Shown here in pieces: positions 42,012-49,740 of a stretch of DNA of 49,740 bases (the first letter of the stretch is position 1; every line of letters starts with the position of its first letter). A program made the translations under genes and the position numbers. The stretch lies in contig NZ_JPMI01000112.1 of the NCBI RefSeq assembly GCF_000733295.1, forward strand, positions 1-49,740, read 5' to 3'. Below the pieces are notes generated by a model. It had not been told where the DNA came from, did no database searches, and saw only the letters and a list, made by a program, of their open reading frames with translations. The DNA comes from Archangium violaceum Cb vi76. GTDB lineage: Bacteria; Myxococcota; Myxococcia; Myxococcales; Myxococcaceae.

Positions 42012-42632
42012 ATGGACGAGACGCATCGCAGGACGTTCCGCACCCTACCCGGGGTGCGCTGGGGCGCGGTGGCCACGGGCACGTTGCTGGGCGCGGCGGT
42101 GTGGCTGGTGCTGCTGCGCTTCGGGGATGTGCCACGGGCGCTGCCGCTGGAAGCGGAGGCCGGGCTCGGGCGGCAACTGTGGTGGGTGATGGCGCCGCTG
42201 CTCGCCGCGGGCGTGGCGGCGTGGGTGGGAGCCTCCGCATCGGGTGAGCGCGGCAATCTCGGCGCGTACCTGCACGGGCTGCTCTCCTGGGCGGGCGCGC
42301 TCCTGCTCGCGGCGATGGTGGGACCGGGCAGCGCCGGCGTCCTGCCTCAGCCGGGGTGGAGCGGGCTCGCGTCGGTGGTGGGCGCGGTGGTGGGCGCGGC
42401 GCTCGGCCGGGCCCTGCTGGCCGGACGTCTGTCGGCGCCGCGAGGGTTGCACGGGACCGTCCGCCGGCCCCTGGTGTCTTCCACGGGGGCCCACCCGGTG
42501 GACGAGCCGGGCCGGGTCTCCCAGGCGCGGTCGCGGTGGCGCGAGGTGCTCACGGCACGGCGGGGCGCTCCGGAGGGCCGCCGGCCCGGGGCCCACGAGG
42601 ACACGGGACGTCCGGACCAGGACCTGCACTGA
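42012..42632 (+). CDS. Membrane protein of unknown function (four TM segments)
   Basis: A 206-aa protein. About four hydrophobic segments are visible: VATGTLLGAAVWLVLL, WWVMAPLLAAGVAAWVGA, LLSWAGALLLAAMVG and LASVVGAVVGAALGRALLA. An Arg-rich cytoplasmic tail (SRWREVLTARRGAPEGRR) follows. The ATG at 42012 follows GGAGAG. It is 66 bp upstream of the DUF2382 gene, probably as one transcript, which suggests a stress- or envelope-related role. No family recognised. Confidence 0.65.
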   Translation: MDETHRRTFRTLPGVRWGAVATGTLLGAAVWLVLLRFGDVPRALPLEAEAGLGRQLWWVMAPLLAAGVAAWVGASASGERGNLGAYLHGLLSWAGALLLAAMVGPGSAGVLPQPGWSGLASVVGAVVGAALGRALLAGRLSAPRGLHGTVRRPLVSSTGAHPVDEPGRVSQARSRWREVLTARRGAPEGRRPGAHEDTGRPDQDLH

Positions 42633-42698
42633 GGTCACGAAGTGGAACACCCGTGAGGACGCGGCACGACACGACAGGCAACCGAGGAGCGGACGGTC

Positions 42699-43421
42699 AT
42701 GGCTGGAGACGGGGCGGAGGAGCTACGGACGGGGCTCGTGGTACGAGGAGTGGATGGCAGGCGCCTGGGCACGCTGGTGGGGCTCGAGGCGGGGGCGCTG
42801 GTGGTGGAGCGTGGCTTCTTCTGGCCGCGGCGCTTCACCATCTCCCGCAGTGACGTGGGCACGGTGACGGATGGGGAGGTGCGGTTGCTCGAGGGCGCCG
42901 CGTTGCGCGAGACGCACACCGGGACTCCCCTGCGCGAGCCCGGCCCGTCACGGGAGTCCATCGCGCGCGAGGCCTCTGGAGCCAGCGTGCGCGAGGAGGG
43001 AGACGAAGCGCGGGTGCCGCTGGCGCGCGAGGACGCGTACCCGCTGCTGCACATGCGCGACGTGGGAGCGGTGCGCGTGCGCAAGGTGGTGCGCACGGAG
43101 CTGAAGCAGCTCACCGTCGAGGTGCGGCGCGAGGACCTCGTGGTGGAGCGCCTGCCCGTGCAGCCGGGGGCCACCGCCGCGCCGGAGGTCCCCACCGCGG
43201 GGGCGTTCGAGGCGTTCGAGCAGGTCATCCCGCTGTGGCGCGAGGACGTGGAGGTGGTGAAGCGCGCCGTGGTCTACGAGGAGGTGCACCTCGAGAAAGC
43301 GGTGGAGCGGCGCACCTGGACGGAGGAGGTGCCCCTGCGCCACGAGGTGGCGCGTGTGGAGGAGGAGGGCGACACGCAAGTGGTCGTGGACGACGCGCGG
43401 CCGGACACGCGCTCGCACTGA
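42699..43421 (+). CDS. YsnF/AvaK-type DUF2382 stress protein
   Basis: A 240-aa soluble protein. Residues ~1-75 are a PRC-barrel/DUF2171-like domain (LVVRGVDGRRLGTLVGLEAG, RRFTISRSDVGTV). The C-terminal part has DUF2382-type repeats: VRVRKVVRTELKQLTVEVRR, VIPLWREDVEVVKRAVVYEE and VHLEKAVERRTWTEEVPLRH. The ATG at 42699 follows GAGGAG. Related proteins are induced by general stress. Function at the molecular level is unknown. Confidence 0.85.
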   Translation: MAGDGAEELRTGLVVRGVDGRRLGTLVGLEAGALVVERGFFWPRRFTISRSDVGTVTDGEVRLLEGAALRETHTGTPLREPGPSRESIAREASGASVREEGDEARVPLAREDAYPLLHMRDVGAVRVRKVVRTELKQLTVEVRREDLVVERLPVQPGATAAPEVPTAGAFEAFEQVIPLWREDVEVVKRAVVYEEVHLEKAVERRTWTEEVPLRHEVARVEEEGDTQVVVDDARPDTRSH

Positions 43422-43427
43422 TTCACC

Positions 43428-44195
43428 TCACTCGGATGACTTCGGCTGGATGCCGAGCGCCCGCATCAGGTCCAACGGGATGGGGATGATGGTCTGGTTG
43501 CCGCCGCCCGTTATCTCCACCAGGGTCTGCAGGTAGCGGAGCTGGAGGGTGATGGGGTTGCGGTCGAGCACCTCGGCGGCGAGGGAGAGCTTCTCGGCGG
43601 CCTGGTGCTCGCCCTCGGCGGCGATGATCTTCGCGCGGCGTTCGCGCTCGGCCTCGGCCTGGCGGGCGATGGCGCGCTGCATCTCCGCGGGGAGGTCGAT
43701 GTGCTTCACCTCCACGTTGGAGACCTTGATGCCCCACGGGTCGGTGTGGGCATCGAGCACCTTCTGGATGTCGCGGTTGACGCGGTCGCGCTCGGAGAGG
43801 AGCTGGTCCAATTCCACCTGGCCGAGGATGGCGCGCAGGGTGGTCTGGGCGAGCTGGCTGGTGGCGTAGAGGTAGTCCTCCACCTGGAGCACGGCCTTGT
43901 CGGCGTGGATGACGCGGAAGTAGACGACGGCGTTCACCTTCACGCTGACGTTGTCCTTGGTGATGACGTCCTGCGGGGGCACGTCGCGAGCCACGGTGCG
44001 CATGTCGATGATGACGATGCGCTCGACGAAGGGGATGATCCACCGGAAGCCGGCGCGCTTGATGCCCACGAAGCGGCCGAGCCGGAAGACGACGCCGCTC
44101 TCGTACTCGTTGACGATGCGCACGCCGGAGAGGAAGGCGAGCACGAGGATACCCAGGGGGATGAGCAGCCCGAGGGCGCCGAAGAAATCGGTCAT
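43428..44195 (-). CDS. Slipin (stomatin/SPFH-family membrane protein)
   Basis: A 255-aa protein. An N-terminal membrane hairpin ([20 protein letters not shown]) anchors an SPFH domain: [51 protein letters not shown] and [21 protein letters not shown] coiled-coil helix of Arg/Glu/Ala follows ([20 protein letters not shown]). Slipins form ring assemblies in the membrane and are processed or kept by NfeD proteases. The start overlaps the stop of the nfeD gene by 4 bp (ATGA), so they are translationally coupled. Confidence 0.94.
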   Translation of the reverse strand: MTDFFGALGLLIPLGILVLAFLSGVRIVNEYESGVVFRLGRFVGIKRAGFRWIIPFVERIVIIDMRTVARDVPPQDVITKDNVSVKVNAVVYFRVIHADKAVLQVEDYLYATSQLAQTTLRAILGQVELDQLLSERDRVNRDIQKVLDAHTDPWGIKVSNVEVKHIDLPAEMQRAIARQAEAERERRAKIIAAEGEHQAAEKLSLAAEVLDRNPITLQLRYLQTLVEITGGGNQTIIPIPLDLMRALGIQPKSSE

Positions 44196-45532
44196 GATGT
44201 CACCTCATCGACGAAGAGGGTGAGCCCCTCCACGCGGCGCACGATGACCCGGGCACCCGCGGGAAGGGGAGTGGAGGAGACGGCGGCCCAGCGTTCGCCA
44301 TGGACGAACACCTGGCCGCCGGAAGGAGAAACGGCGTCGAGCACGCGGCCCACCTCGCCGACGAGGCCCACGTCTCCGGCGAGCTGGGGTTTGCGGCGGG
44401 TTTCCGCGGCGCGGAAGGCGAGGTAGATGGCGGCCCCGGCGACGAAGACGGCGGTGGGGAGCATCGTGCGCAGGGGAACGTGCAGGGGGGTGTCGAGGAA
44501 CCACTCCGGGTCGAAGCGGTCCACGAGGAACACGCCGCCGAGCACGAGCAGCCCGAAGCCCGCGGCGCCGAGCAGGCCGCTGGTGACGAAGAGCTCGGCG
44601 ACGAGCAGGGCGATGCCGAACAGCATGAGGACGATGGCGCCGGTGCGGACGGGGAGGGCGGAGGAGGCGAGCAGGGCGAGCACGAGGCACACCACGCCGA
44701 TGAGACCTGGAGCGAAGAGGCCGGGGTGGGTGAGCTCCACGGCGATGCCGAGGCCGGCGAGGAGGAAGAGGATGTAGACGACGGCCGGCTGGGCGAGGGC
44801 GTGGAGGAAGCGCTGGGAGAAGGAGGGCCGCAGCTCGACGAGCTGTGCGTTGGCGGTGCGCAGGGTGACGGGCGAGTCGCCGACGGTGACGGAGCGGCCG
44901 TGGGCCCACTCGAGGAAGGACTCCTGGGTGGGGGCGATGTGCTCGATGACATTCAGGGCGAGGGCCTTTTCGGCGGGGACGCTCTCGCTCTGACGGACGG
45001 CGCGGATGGCCCACTCGACGTTGCGGCCGCGCTGTTTGGCGATGGACTCGACGAAGGCGACGGCGTCGTTCTCGATTTTGCGGGCCATCTCCTTGCCACC
45101 GGCGTCCTCGGGGTCCTGTCCGGTGAGGCCGACGACGGGGTGGGCGGCGCCGATGTTGGTCCCTGGCGCCATGGCGGCGAGGTGGGAGGCGAGGGTGATG
45201 AAGACGCCAGCGCTGCCAGCGCGGGCGCCGGAGGGGCCGACCCAGACGAGGACGGGGATGCGGGCACCGAGGAAGGCGCGGACGATGTCGCGGGTGGACT
45301 CGAGCTCGCCGCCGGGAGTGTCGAGGCGGACGAGGAGGGCCTGATGACCGGCCTCGTGGGCGCGGCGGACACAATCGACGAGGAAGGCGCGGGAGCCGGC
45401 ATCGACGGTGCCATCGAGGACGCAGCGGGAGACGACGGGAGGAGCGGGAGGAGCCGCATGACTGGCCGTCTGGCCGCTCAGCAGCAGACCCAGCAGGAGC
45501 ACTGTCCAAACCAAATGCCGAGATCCGCCCAT
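44192..45532 (-). CDS. NfeD-family membrane serine protease (ClpP-class)
   Basis: A 446-aa protein. It has a signal peptide, then a ClpP-like catalytic domain: [18 protein letters not shown], the nucleophile in [13 protein letters not shown] and the Lys-containing [13 protein letters not shown]. Five membrane segments follow (~230-370). A C-terminal OB-fold NfeD domain ends in [20 protein letters not shown] and [14 protein letters not shown]. It is the long form of NfeD, with protease, TM and OB domain. The partner slipin gene lies directly downstream, the standard nfeD-slipin operon. The usual role is membrane quality control. ATG at 45532. Confidence 0.93.
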   Translation of the reverse strand: MGGSRHLVWTVLLLGLLLSGQTASHAAPPAPPVVSRCVLDGTVDAGSRAFLVDCVRRAHEAGHQALLVRLDTPGGELESTRDIVRAFLGARIPVLVWVGPSGARAGSAGVFITLASHLAAMAPGTNIGAAHPVVGLTGQDPEDAGGKEMARKIENDAVAFVESIAKQRGRNVEWAIRAVRQSESVPAEKALALNVIEHIAPTQESFLEWAHGRSVTVGDSPVTLRTANAQLVELRPSFSQRFLHALAQPAVVYILFLLAGLGIAVELTHPGLFAPGLIGVVCLVLALLASSALPVRTGAIVLMLFGIALLVAELFVTSGLLGAAGFGLLVLGGVFLVDRFDPEWFLDTPLHVPLRTMLPTAVFVAGAAIYLAFRAAETRRKPQLAGDVGLVGEVGRVLDAVSPSGGQVFVHGERWAAVSSTPLPAGARVIVRRVEGLTLFVDEVTS

Positions 45533-45704
45533 CGCGCCACCTGCCTCCCCCGTACTCCAGTCCGTGAATCAGCCTGGACCACGTATCCACTGTGCGTAGC
45601 GGTGTCGCCCCTCCCTGGAAGGCACCATCCATCTGAGTACGTCTCTCAGCGGTCCAGATGTCGCCTGAGCCACAGACGAGCCGATGGGGTGTCCCCAATC
45701 CCCG

Positions 45705-47006
45705 TCATCCCACCGTGGCTGCTCCCTCTCCCTCTGGGAGAGGGCTGGGGTGAGGGTCTTCCCGGGACTGTTCTCCGGCGAGCCGCTCGAGCAGAAGCAG
45801 CTCATCGAGAAGCAGCCGGGGCATGAGGAAGTGATGGCGGACGCGCTCGCGGCCACTCTCGCCGAGGGCCCGAGAGGCCCGCGGATGAAGCAGCAGATGA
45901 ATCAGCGCCTCGGCACACTCCTCGATGCTGTCCACGAGAATTCCACCGGTGCCTGGGGGCATCTGCATGGGGATGCCGCCGACGCGTCCGGCGACGATGG
46001 GGGTGCCCTTCCAGAGGGCCTCGGAGACGACGAGCCCGAAGCCCTCGCGCAGGGACTTCTGGATGACGACGTCGGAGAGGGATTGGAAGGCATTGACCTC
46101 GACATTGCCCACGCCGACGAGGTTGGTGAAGACGTGGATGAGGGGATCTCCCGCGGTGTCGGCGCGGACCTTCCCGTAGATGTCCCAGGCCTCGGGGTCA
46201 TCGAGGGCCATGGAGCTGACGAGGGCGAGCTGGAGCTGGGGGATGCGCTGGCGGACGAGCCGGTAGGCGGCGACGACGCCGAGGGGGTCCTTCCACTTGT
46301 CGAAGCGGCTGACCTGGGTGACGAGGGGCTGGTCGAGCCGGACGCCGATCCACTCGAGGATGTGGCGGGCGAGCGCCTTGGGGAGGGCGAGGTTCTTGGG
46401 GCTGAGCGGGTCGATGGCGGGGGGGATGATGGCGACGCGGCGGATGGGGAAGTGGGGGGGGATGAAGTTCTCGAGGGTGAAGACGGCGGCGTCGTAGGCG
46501 GCGAGGTAGGGGGTGAGGAATTCCCAGACGGCGGGATTGGGGTGGGAGGTGTCGATGTGGCAGCGCCAGATCCACCGGGAGCCGCGGTGGCGGGCGAGTC
46601 CGGCGATGGCGGCGGGTTGGGGGTCGTGGACGATGACGAAGTCATAGCCCTCGGCGAGGTGGGGGGCGTTGAGCTGGGCGTTGCCGAGGTAGAGGGCCTT
46701 CTCGGTCTCGGAGAGCTCGCCGGGAGCACCTTGCAGGCCGTTGTGGAGCCGCTTGGTGATTTGAAAGAAGGCGTCGTCGCCGCGGATGATCTTCCACTCG
46801 GCTTGGAGTCCGAGGTCCTTGAGGAGGGGGACGCAGGAGCGGAGGATCTCCGAGACGCCGCCGCCGTAGGAGGTGGCGTTGAGGTGGAGGATGCGGGCGC
46901 CGCGGAGACGCTGGGAGACGCGCACGAGCTCCTCGAGCTGCTCATCGGGGGCGACTCCCTGGTACGCCGCGAGGGATCTGTCACCGATGTCGATGACGTC
47001 GAGCAT
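45705..47006 (-). CDS. treT: Trehalose synthase TreT-like GT4 glycosyltransferase
   Basis: A 433-aa protein of glycosyltransferase family 4. The N-terminal Rossmann domain has HLNATSYGGGVSEILRSCVP, FVIVHDPQPAAIAGL and CHIDTSHPNP. The C-terminal domain has VTQVSRFDKWKDPLGVV and the EX7E motif REGFGLVVSEALWKGTPIVA. Family members join a nucleotide sugar to glucose to form trehalose, a compatible solute. The ATG at 47006 after GGGAGG is chosen over the GTG at 47021. The last ~17 residues (DPHPSPLPEGEGAATVG) are encoded by an interspersed repeat. The protein family is well supported; the exact donor is inferred. Confidence 0.88.
   Translation of the reverse strand: MLDVIDIGDRSLAAYQGVAPDEQLEELVRVSQRLRGARILHLNATSYGGGVSEILRSCVPLLKDLGLQAEWKIIRGDDAFFQITKRLHNGLQGAPGELSETEKALYLGNAQLNAPHLAEGYDFVIVHDPQPAAIAGLARHRGSRWIWRCHIDTSHPNPAVWEFLTPYLAAYDAAVFTLENFIPPHFPIRRVAIIPPAIDPLSPKNLALPKALARHILEWIGVRLDQPLVTQVSRFDKWKDPLGVVAAYRLVRQRIPQLQLALVSSMALDDPEAWDIYGKVRADTAGDPLIHVFTNLVGVGNVEVNAFQSLSDVVIQKSLREGFGLVVSEALWKGTPIVAGRVGGIPMQMPPGTGGILVDSIEECAEALIHLLLHPRASRALGESGRERVRHHFLMPRLLLDELLLLERLAGEQSREDPHPSPLPEGEGAATVG
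45721..45758. repeat. Interspersed palindromic repeat copy inside the treT 3' end
   Basis: CCCTCTCCC (45724-45732)-TCT-GGGAGAGGG (45736-45744), then CTGGGGTGAGGG to 45756. It overlaps the coding end and contributes the protein's C-terminus. Confidence 0.75.
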
Positions 47007-47214
47007 GGGGCCTCCCGCCACGAGACTCGGGAGAAAGGTGACGACGGAGGCGAGGGGAGGTGGGGGGGCGGAGCCTGAAGGGTGGAGCGGGAGACGATGA
47101 GGCGAGCGCCTCCCGGGGCGCGTGCATCCGATGGAGGACGGAGCGGAGCGGGAGCTCGTTGCGGAGGAGGAAGGGGCTCCCTACGGTGGGAGGGGGATGC
47201 TTTCAGGAGGACGC

Positions 47215-47418
47215 ATGCGCCGTGCCCTGCTCATCACGATAGGAGTGGTCGTTTCCCTGCTGGCCTGCCGGACGACGCAGCCACCGGGAACGGAGAACGC
47301 GATGCCGATCCAGGATCCGGCGCAGAAGGAGGATGCGCAGCTGGTGCCGGCGGAGCCGCCGGGGCCCGCGGGTCCGCTCAACGTGCCGACGGACACGGAC
47401 GGAGGAACGCCTCCCTGA
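47215..47418 (+). CDS. Small lipoprotein (67 aa)
   Basis: The ATG at 47215 follows a perfect CAGGAGG. MRRALLITIGVVVSLLAC is a textbook lipoprotein signal, and the ~49-residue mature part is Pro/Glu/Asp-rich (TENAMPIQDPAQKEDAQLVP). No family. It is divergent from treT and convergent with the SRPBCC-like gene, with a repeat between their ends. Confidence 0.7.
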   Translation: MRRALLITIGVVVSLLACRTTQPPGTENAMPIQDPAQKEDAQLVPAEPPGPAGPLNVPTDTDGGTPP

Positions 47419-47452
47419 CCCCAGGCCGTCACTTTCTTTCCGGGACCCCACC

Positions 47453-47532
47453 GTGAACCCTCTCCCTCGCCCTCCGGGAGAGGGGTCGGGGGTGAGGGTA
47501 TCGGGCGCCCCGGGTTGAGCCCGGGTGCACCC
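47453..47532. repeat. Interspersed palindromic repeat copy, long form, between convergent genes
   Basis: Core CCCTCTCCC/CCTCCGGGAGAGGGG with GGGGGTGAGGG, then a CCCGGGTTGAGCCCGGG block. Read on the other strand it has the same order of modules as the copy at 30-88, which defines a unit of ~80 bp. It ends just before the stop of the 47534 gene. Confidence 0.75.
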
Positions 47533-47533
47533 C

Positions 47534-47881
47534 CTATGCTTCGAGCAAGGCCTTTAGCGCCGCCAGGTCCTGTTCCACCATCGCGGCGTCTCGTGCGAAC
47601 TGCGCATCCGTCATGCCGGGTTTCCGGAAGAGGGTGAACACCACCTCGCTGTCCGTGCCATGCGCGATGACGCGCAGGGGGACATAGACCTCGATACCTG
47701 GAGCCGGGCTGACGGAGTGGTCCAGGATGCCGAACGGATTGGGGGGAGCGAATCGCAGCCGGGCCGGACCCTGGGGCGTCTGGACGAGCCACTGCTCACC
47801 GTCGCGGACGACCGAGCCACCGAGCCCTTTCGCCCAGCGCGGCAGGTTCATGGGATTGGACACGGTGTCGTCCTTCGCCAT
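47534..47881 (-). CDS. SRPBCC/polyketide-cyclase-like protein
   Basis: A 115-aa protein. The pattern of charged beta-strands and a final long helix fits the SRPBCC helix-grip fold: GLGGSVVRDGEQWLVQTPQG, FGILDHSVSPAPGIEVYVPL, RVIAHGTDSEVVFTLFRKPG and FARDAAMVEQDLAALKALLE. Members bind small hydrophobic ligands. The ATG at 47881 follows AGGAGGT. The longer open frame upstream has no SD and reads as low-complexity sequence. Divergent from the amidohydrolase gene. Confidence 0.8.
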   Translation of the reverse strand: MAKDDTVSNPMNLPRWAKGLGGSVVRDGEQWLVQTPQGPARLRFAPPNPFGILDHSVSPAPGIEVYVPLRVIAHGTDSEVVFTLFRKPGMTDAQFARDAAMVEQDLAALKALLEA

Positions 47882-48003
47882 GGCGGTACCTCCTGCGACG
47901 AGCCATGCCGGTACGTACAGCACCTGCCTGCCGGGCGGGAAGCCTCGCGAGGCCCACGGTGTCAGTGACAGGCGCGAGCGGCTGGCGCACAGTGGCGCCG
48001 TCG

Positions 48004-49716
48004 ATGCTTGGACGATCATCCCAACACGGAGCAGGAACGAGAGCCCGAGGTGCGGCACGGGTGGCCCTGATGGGGACACTGCTGCTGGTGCTGGGGGCGG
48101 GGTGCGCCCGGAGGGCGCCCGAGGGAGCGCGAGTGGAGACGACAGTCTACGTGGCACGCCGGATCCGGACGCTGGACGAGCGGAAGCCGGAGGCGCGGGC
48201 GCTGGCGGTGCGTCGAGGCCGGCTGGTGGCGGTGGGGACGAAGGCCGAGGTGCTGAAGGCGGCGGGTGAGGGGGCGCGGGTCGTCGACTACGGCGAGGCG
48301 GTGATGGTGCCGGGGCTGGTGGATGCACACGCGCACATCGCGGGGCTGGGCAGGAGCCTGACGGTGGCGAGGCTGGAGGGAGCGGGCTCGGTGGACGAGG
48401 TGGTGAGGCGTCTGGCGGAGGCGCCCGCGACGAGCTTCCAGGGCGACTGGCTGATGGGAAAGGGCTGGGACCAGAACGGGTGGCCGGGCCAGGGTTTCCC
48501 TGGGAGGAGCGAGCTGGACGCACGCTTCCCGCGGACTCCGGTGTACCTGACGCGGGTGGACCACCACGCGGCGTGGGTGAACGGGGAGGCGCTGAGACGA
48601 GCGGGAATCTCGCGCGAGACGCCGGACCCGGCGGGAGGGCGGATCCTCCGGGACGCGAAGGGGGAGCCGACGGGGGTGCTGGTGGACAACGCGATGGACC
48701 TGGTGACGAAGGTGGTGCCACCGCCGACGGACGAGCAGTTGGAGGCGCGGCTGTCGGCGGCGTTGGAGCGCTGCGCGCAGGTGGGGCTGACGGGGGTGCA
48801 CGACGCGGGGATGGATTTGCGGACGTTCCGGAAGCTGCAGGCGTGGGACATGGCGGGGCGGCTGCCGGTGCGGGTGTACGCGATGGCGGACGGGCAGGGG
48901 GAGGACCGGCACACGTACCTGGAGTTGGGGACGTACGGGGGGCGGATGCTGGAGATGAAGGCGGTGAAGTTCCTGCTGGACGGGGCGCTGGGCTCGCGAG
49001 GGGCGGCGCTGCACGAGGCCTACAGTGACGCGCCGGGGGAGACGGGGCTGCTGCTGATGGAGCCGGAGGAGCTGGCGAGGAGGACGTGGGCCTTCATGGA
49101 GCGGGGCTTCCAGGTGTGCGTGCACGCGATTGGAGACCGGGCGAACACGCTGGTGGTGGACACGCTGATCCGAGCGTCGGCGGCGACGGGGACGAAGCCG
49201 CTGAGGCACCGGGTGGAGCACGCGCAGATATTGAGGCCGGAGGACATCCGGAAGCTGGGGGAGGCGGGGCTGGTGGCGAGCGTGCAGCCGACGCACGCGA
49301 CGAGCGACATGGGGTGGGCGGAGGCGAGGCTGGGGGCGGAGCGGCTGAAGGGGGCGTACGCGTGGAAGAGCCTGAAGGAGGCGGGGGCGGTGTTGGCGTT
49401 GGGGAGTGACTTCCCCATCGAGAACCCGGACGTGCTGTCGGGACTGTACGCGGCGAGGGCGCGTCAGGACGCCGCGGGGAAGCCGGAGGGCGGCTGGCAG
49501 CGACAGGAGCGACTGACGGGACAGGAAGCGCTGGAGGGCTTCACGGTGGGGCCGGCGTGGGCGTCGTTCGCGGAGGAGCGGAGGGGGAGGCTGGTGGAGG
49601 GGATGGACGCGGACTTCACGGTGCTGTCAGTGGACCCGGTGTTGGACGAAGCAAAGGAATTGGTGAACGCGAAGGTGGTGGCCACGGTGGTGGATGGCCG
49701 CGAGGTGCACCGCTGA
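48004..49716 (+). CDS. YtcJ-like amidohydrolase, exported lipoprotein
   Basis: About 570 aa from ATG 48004. Possible starts are 48004, GTG 48061 (with GAGGTG) and ATG 48070. All give a signal ending VLGAGC, but only the first has a charged n-region. It is a metal-dependent hydrolase of the YtcJ subgroup: VDAHAHIAGLG (HxH), DGALGSRGAALHE, VCVHAIGDRAN, HRVEHAQILRPED and LGSDFPIENPDVLSGLYAA (catalytic Asp). Family members hydrolyse C-N bonds of varied substrates; the substrate here is unknown. A repeat copy begins 8 bp past the stop. Confidence 0.87.
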   Translation: MLGRSSQHGAGTRARGAARVALMGTLLLVLGAGCARRAPEGARVETTVYVARRIRTLDERKPEARALAVRRGRLVAVGTKAEVLKAAGEGARVVDYGEAVMVPGLVDAHAHIAGLGRSLTVARLEGAGSVDEVVRRLAEAPATSFQGDWLMGKGWDQNGWPGQGFPGRSELDARFPRTPVYLTRVDHHAAWVNGEALRRAGISRETPDPAGGRILRDAKGEPTGVLVDNAMDLVTKVVPPPTDEQLEARLSAALERCAQVGLTGVHDAGMDLRTFRKLQAWDMAGRLPVRVYAMADGQGEDRHTYLELGTYGGRMLEMKAVKFLLDGALGSRGAALHEAYSDAPGETGLLLMEPEELARRTWAFMERGFQVCVHAIGDRANTLVVDTLIRASAATGTKPLRHRVEHAQILRPEDIRKLGEAGLVASVQPTHATSDMGWAEARLGAERLKGAYAWKSLKEAGAVLALGSDFPIENPDVLSGLYAARARQDAAGKPEGGWQRQERLTGQEALEGFTVGPAWASFAEERRGRLVEGMDADFTVLSVDPVLDEAKELVNAKVVATVVDGREVHR

Positions 49717-49723
49717 CGCGGAG

Positions 49724-49740
49724 ACTCCCTCTCCCTCTGG
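49724..49740. repeat. Interspersed palindromic repeat copy, cut by the window end
   Basis: CCCTCTCCCTCTGG, the left arm and loop of the repeat core. It again follows a gene's 3' end within ten bases. Confidence 0.65.

Noticed and set aside
41683-42189. Plus-strand ORF in the 41.7-42.0 kb spacer
   Set aside because: No family, no good ribosome site, and it runs out of frame into the membrane-protein gene.
45684-47078. 464-codon plus-strand frame over treT
   Set aside because: Asp/Glu/Gly-rich antisense product with no motif. The minus-strand frame has the GT4 signatures.
47882-48721. Long N-terminal extension of the 47534 minus-strand frame
   Set aside because: It is Pro/Ser-rich antisense of the amidohydrolase. 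The ATG at 47881 has AGGAGGT upstream.
1-49740. CRISPR array, tRNA or rRNA genes, insertion sequence
   Set aside because: I saw no regular direct repeats with spacers, no cloverleaf or rRNA signatures and no transposase. A computed scan (tRNAscan, ISfinder) would settle it.

Overview
The window is very GC-rich and is almost certainly from a myxobacterium of the Cystobacterineae (Archangium/Cystobacter/Myxococcus-like). The evidence is a pair of Pkn-type Ser/Thr kinases with C-terminal membrane segments, a kinase next to a DUF2381 protein (a Myxococcus paralogous family), many lipoproteins and strong third-position GC bias. I saw no rRNA, tRNA, CRISPR array or insertion sequence by eye.

Layout. 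1-10.4 kb is mostly leftward: a family-B DNA polymerase behind a flavin reductase-type gene, a rightward degenerate GT51 protein, a Ser/Thr kinase, a glycine-rich beta-helix-like lipoprotein, a two-TM exported protein and a CpaF/TadA secretion ATPase with a long disordered tail. 10.5-20.3 kb is the accessory core: two near-identical leftward cassettes, each a polymorphic lipoprotein toxin (REase-fold C-terminus) plus an Imm52-like immunity gene. A rightward kinase/DUF2381 pair follows, then a third immunity gene whose toxin has been deleted down to its last ~16 codons. A perfect 25-bp inverted repeat lies in the divergent promoter region between cassette 2 and the kinase. 20.4-29.7 kb runs rightward: ung, an apparent TssB-TssC fusion, uppS, a Lys/Ala-rich TPR protein, a small papain-like toxin/immunity candidate pair of lower GC, a 383-aa unknown and gyrA. 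30-36.3 kb is a rightward group: a CxxCH lipoprotein, a DUF1232 protein, a seven-repeat RCC1 lipoprotein, a di-haem oxidoreductase and an MDR reductase. 36.3-49.7 kb holds a MerR-VIT/VWA operon with a readable promoter/operator, a DUF2721-like remnant, two lipoprotein genes (one broken by a frameshift in a C9 tract, one JAMM-like), a membrane protein, a YsnF/DUF2382 protein, an NfeD-slipin operon, a TreT-like trehalose synthase, a mini-lipoprotein, an SRPBCC-like protein and an amidohydrolase.

The most interesting system is the lipoprotein toxin/immunity array. It resembles SitA/SitI-type kin-discrimination modules that myxobacteria pass to siblings by outer-membrane exchange. The two cassettes are homogenised everywhere except a ~700-bp patch covering the toxin tip and the N-terminal two thirds of the immunity protein, as expected for a swapped specificity module. 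A second theme is a palindromic repeat family (core CCCTCTCCC-N3-GGGAGAGGG), found at seven loci, each just after the 3' end of a gene. Its sequence has been translated into the C-termini of two proteins.
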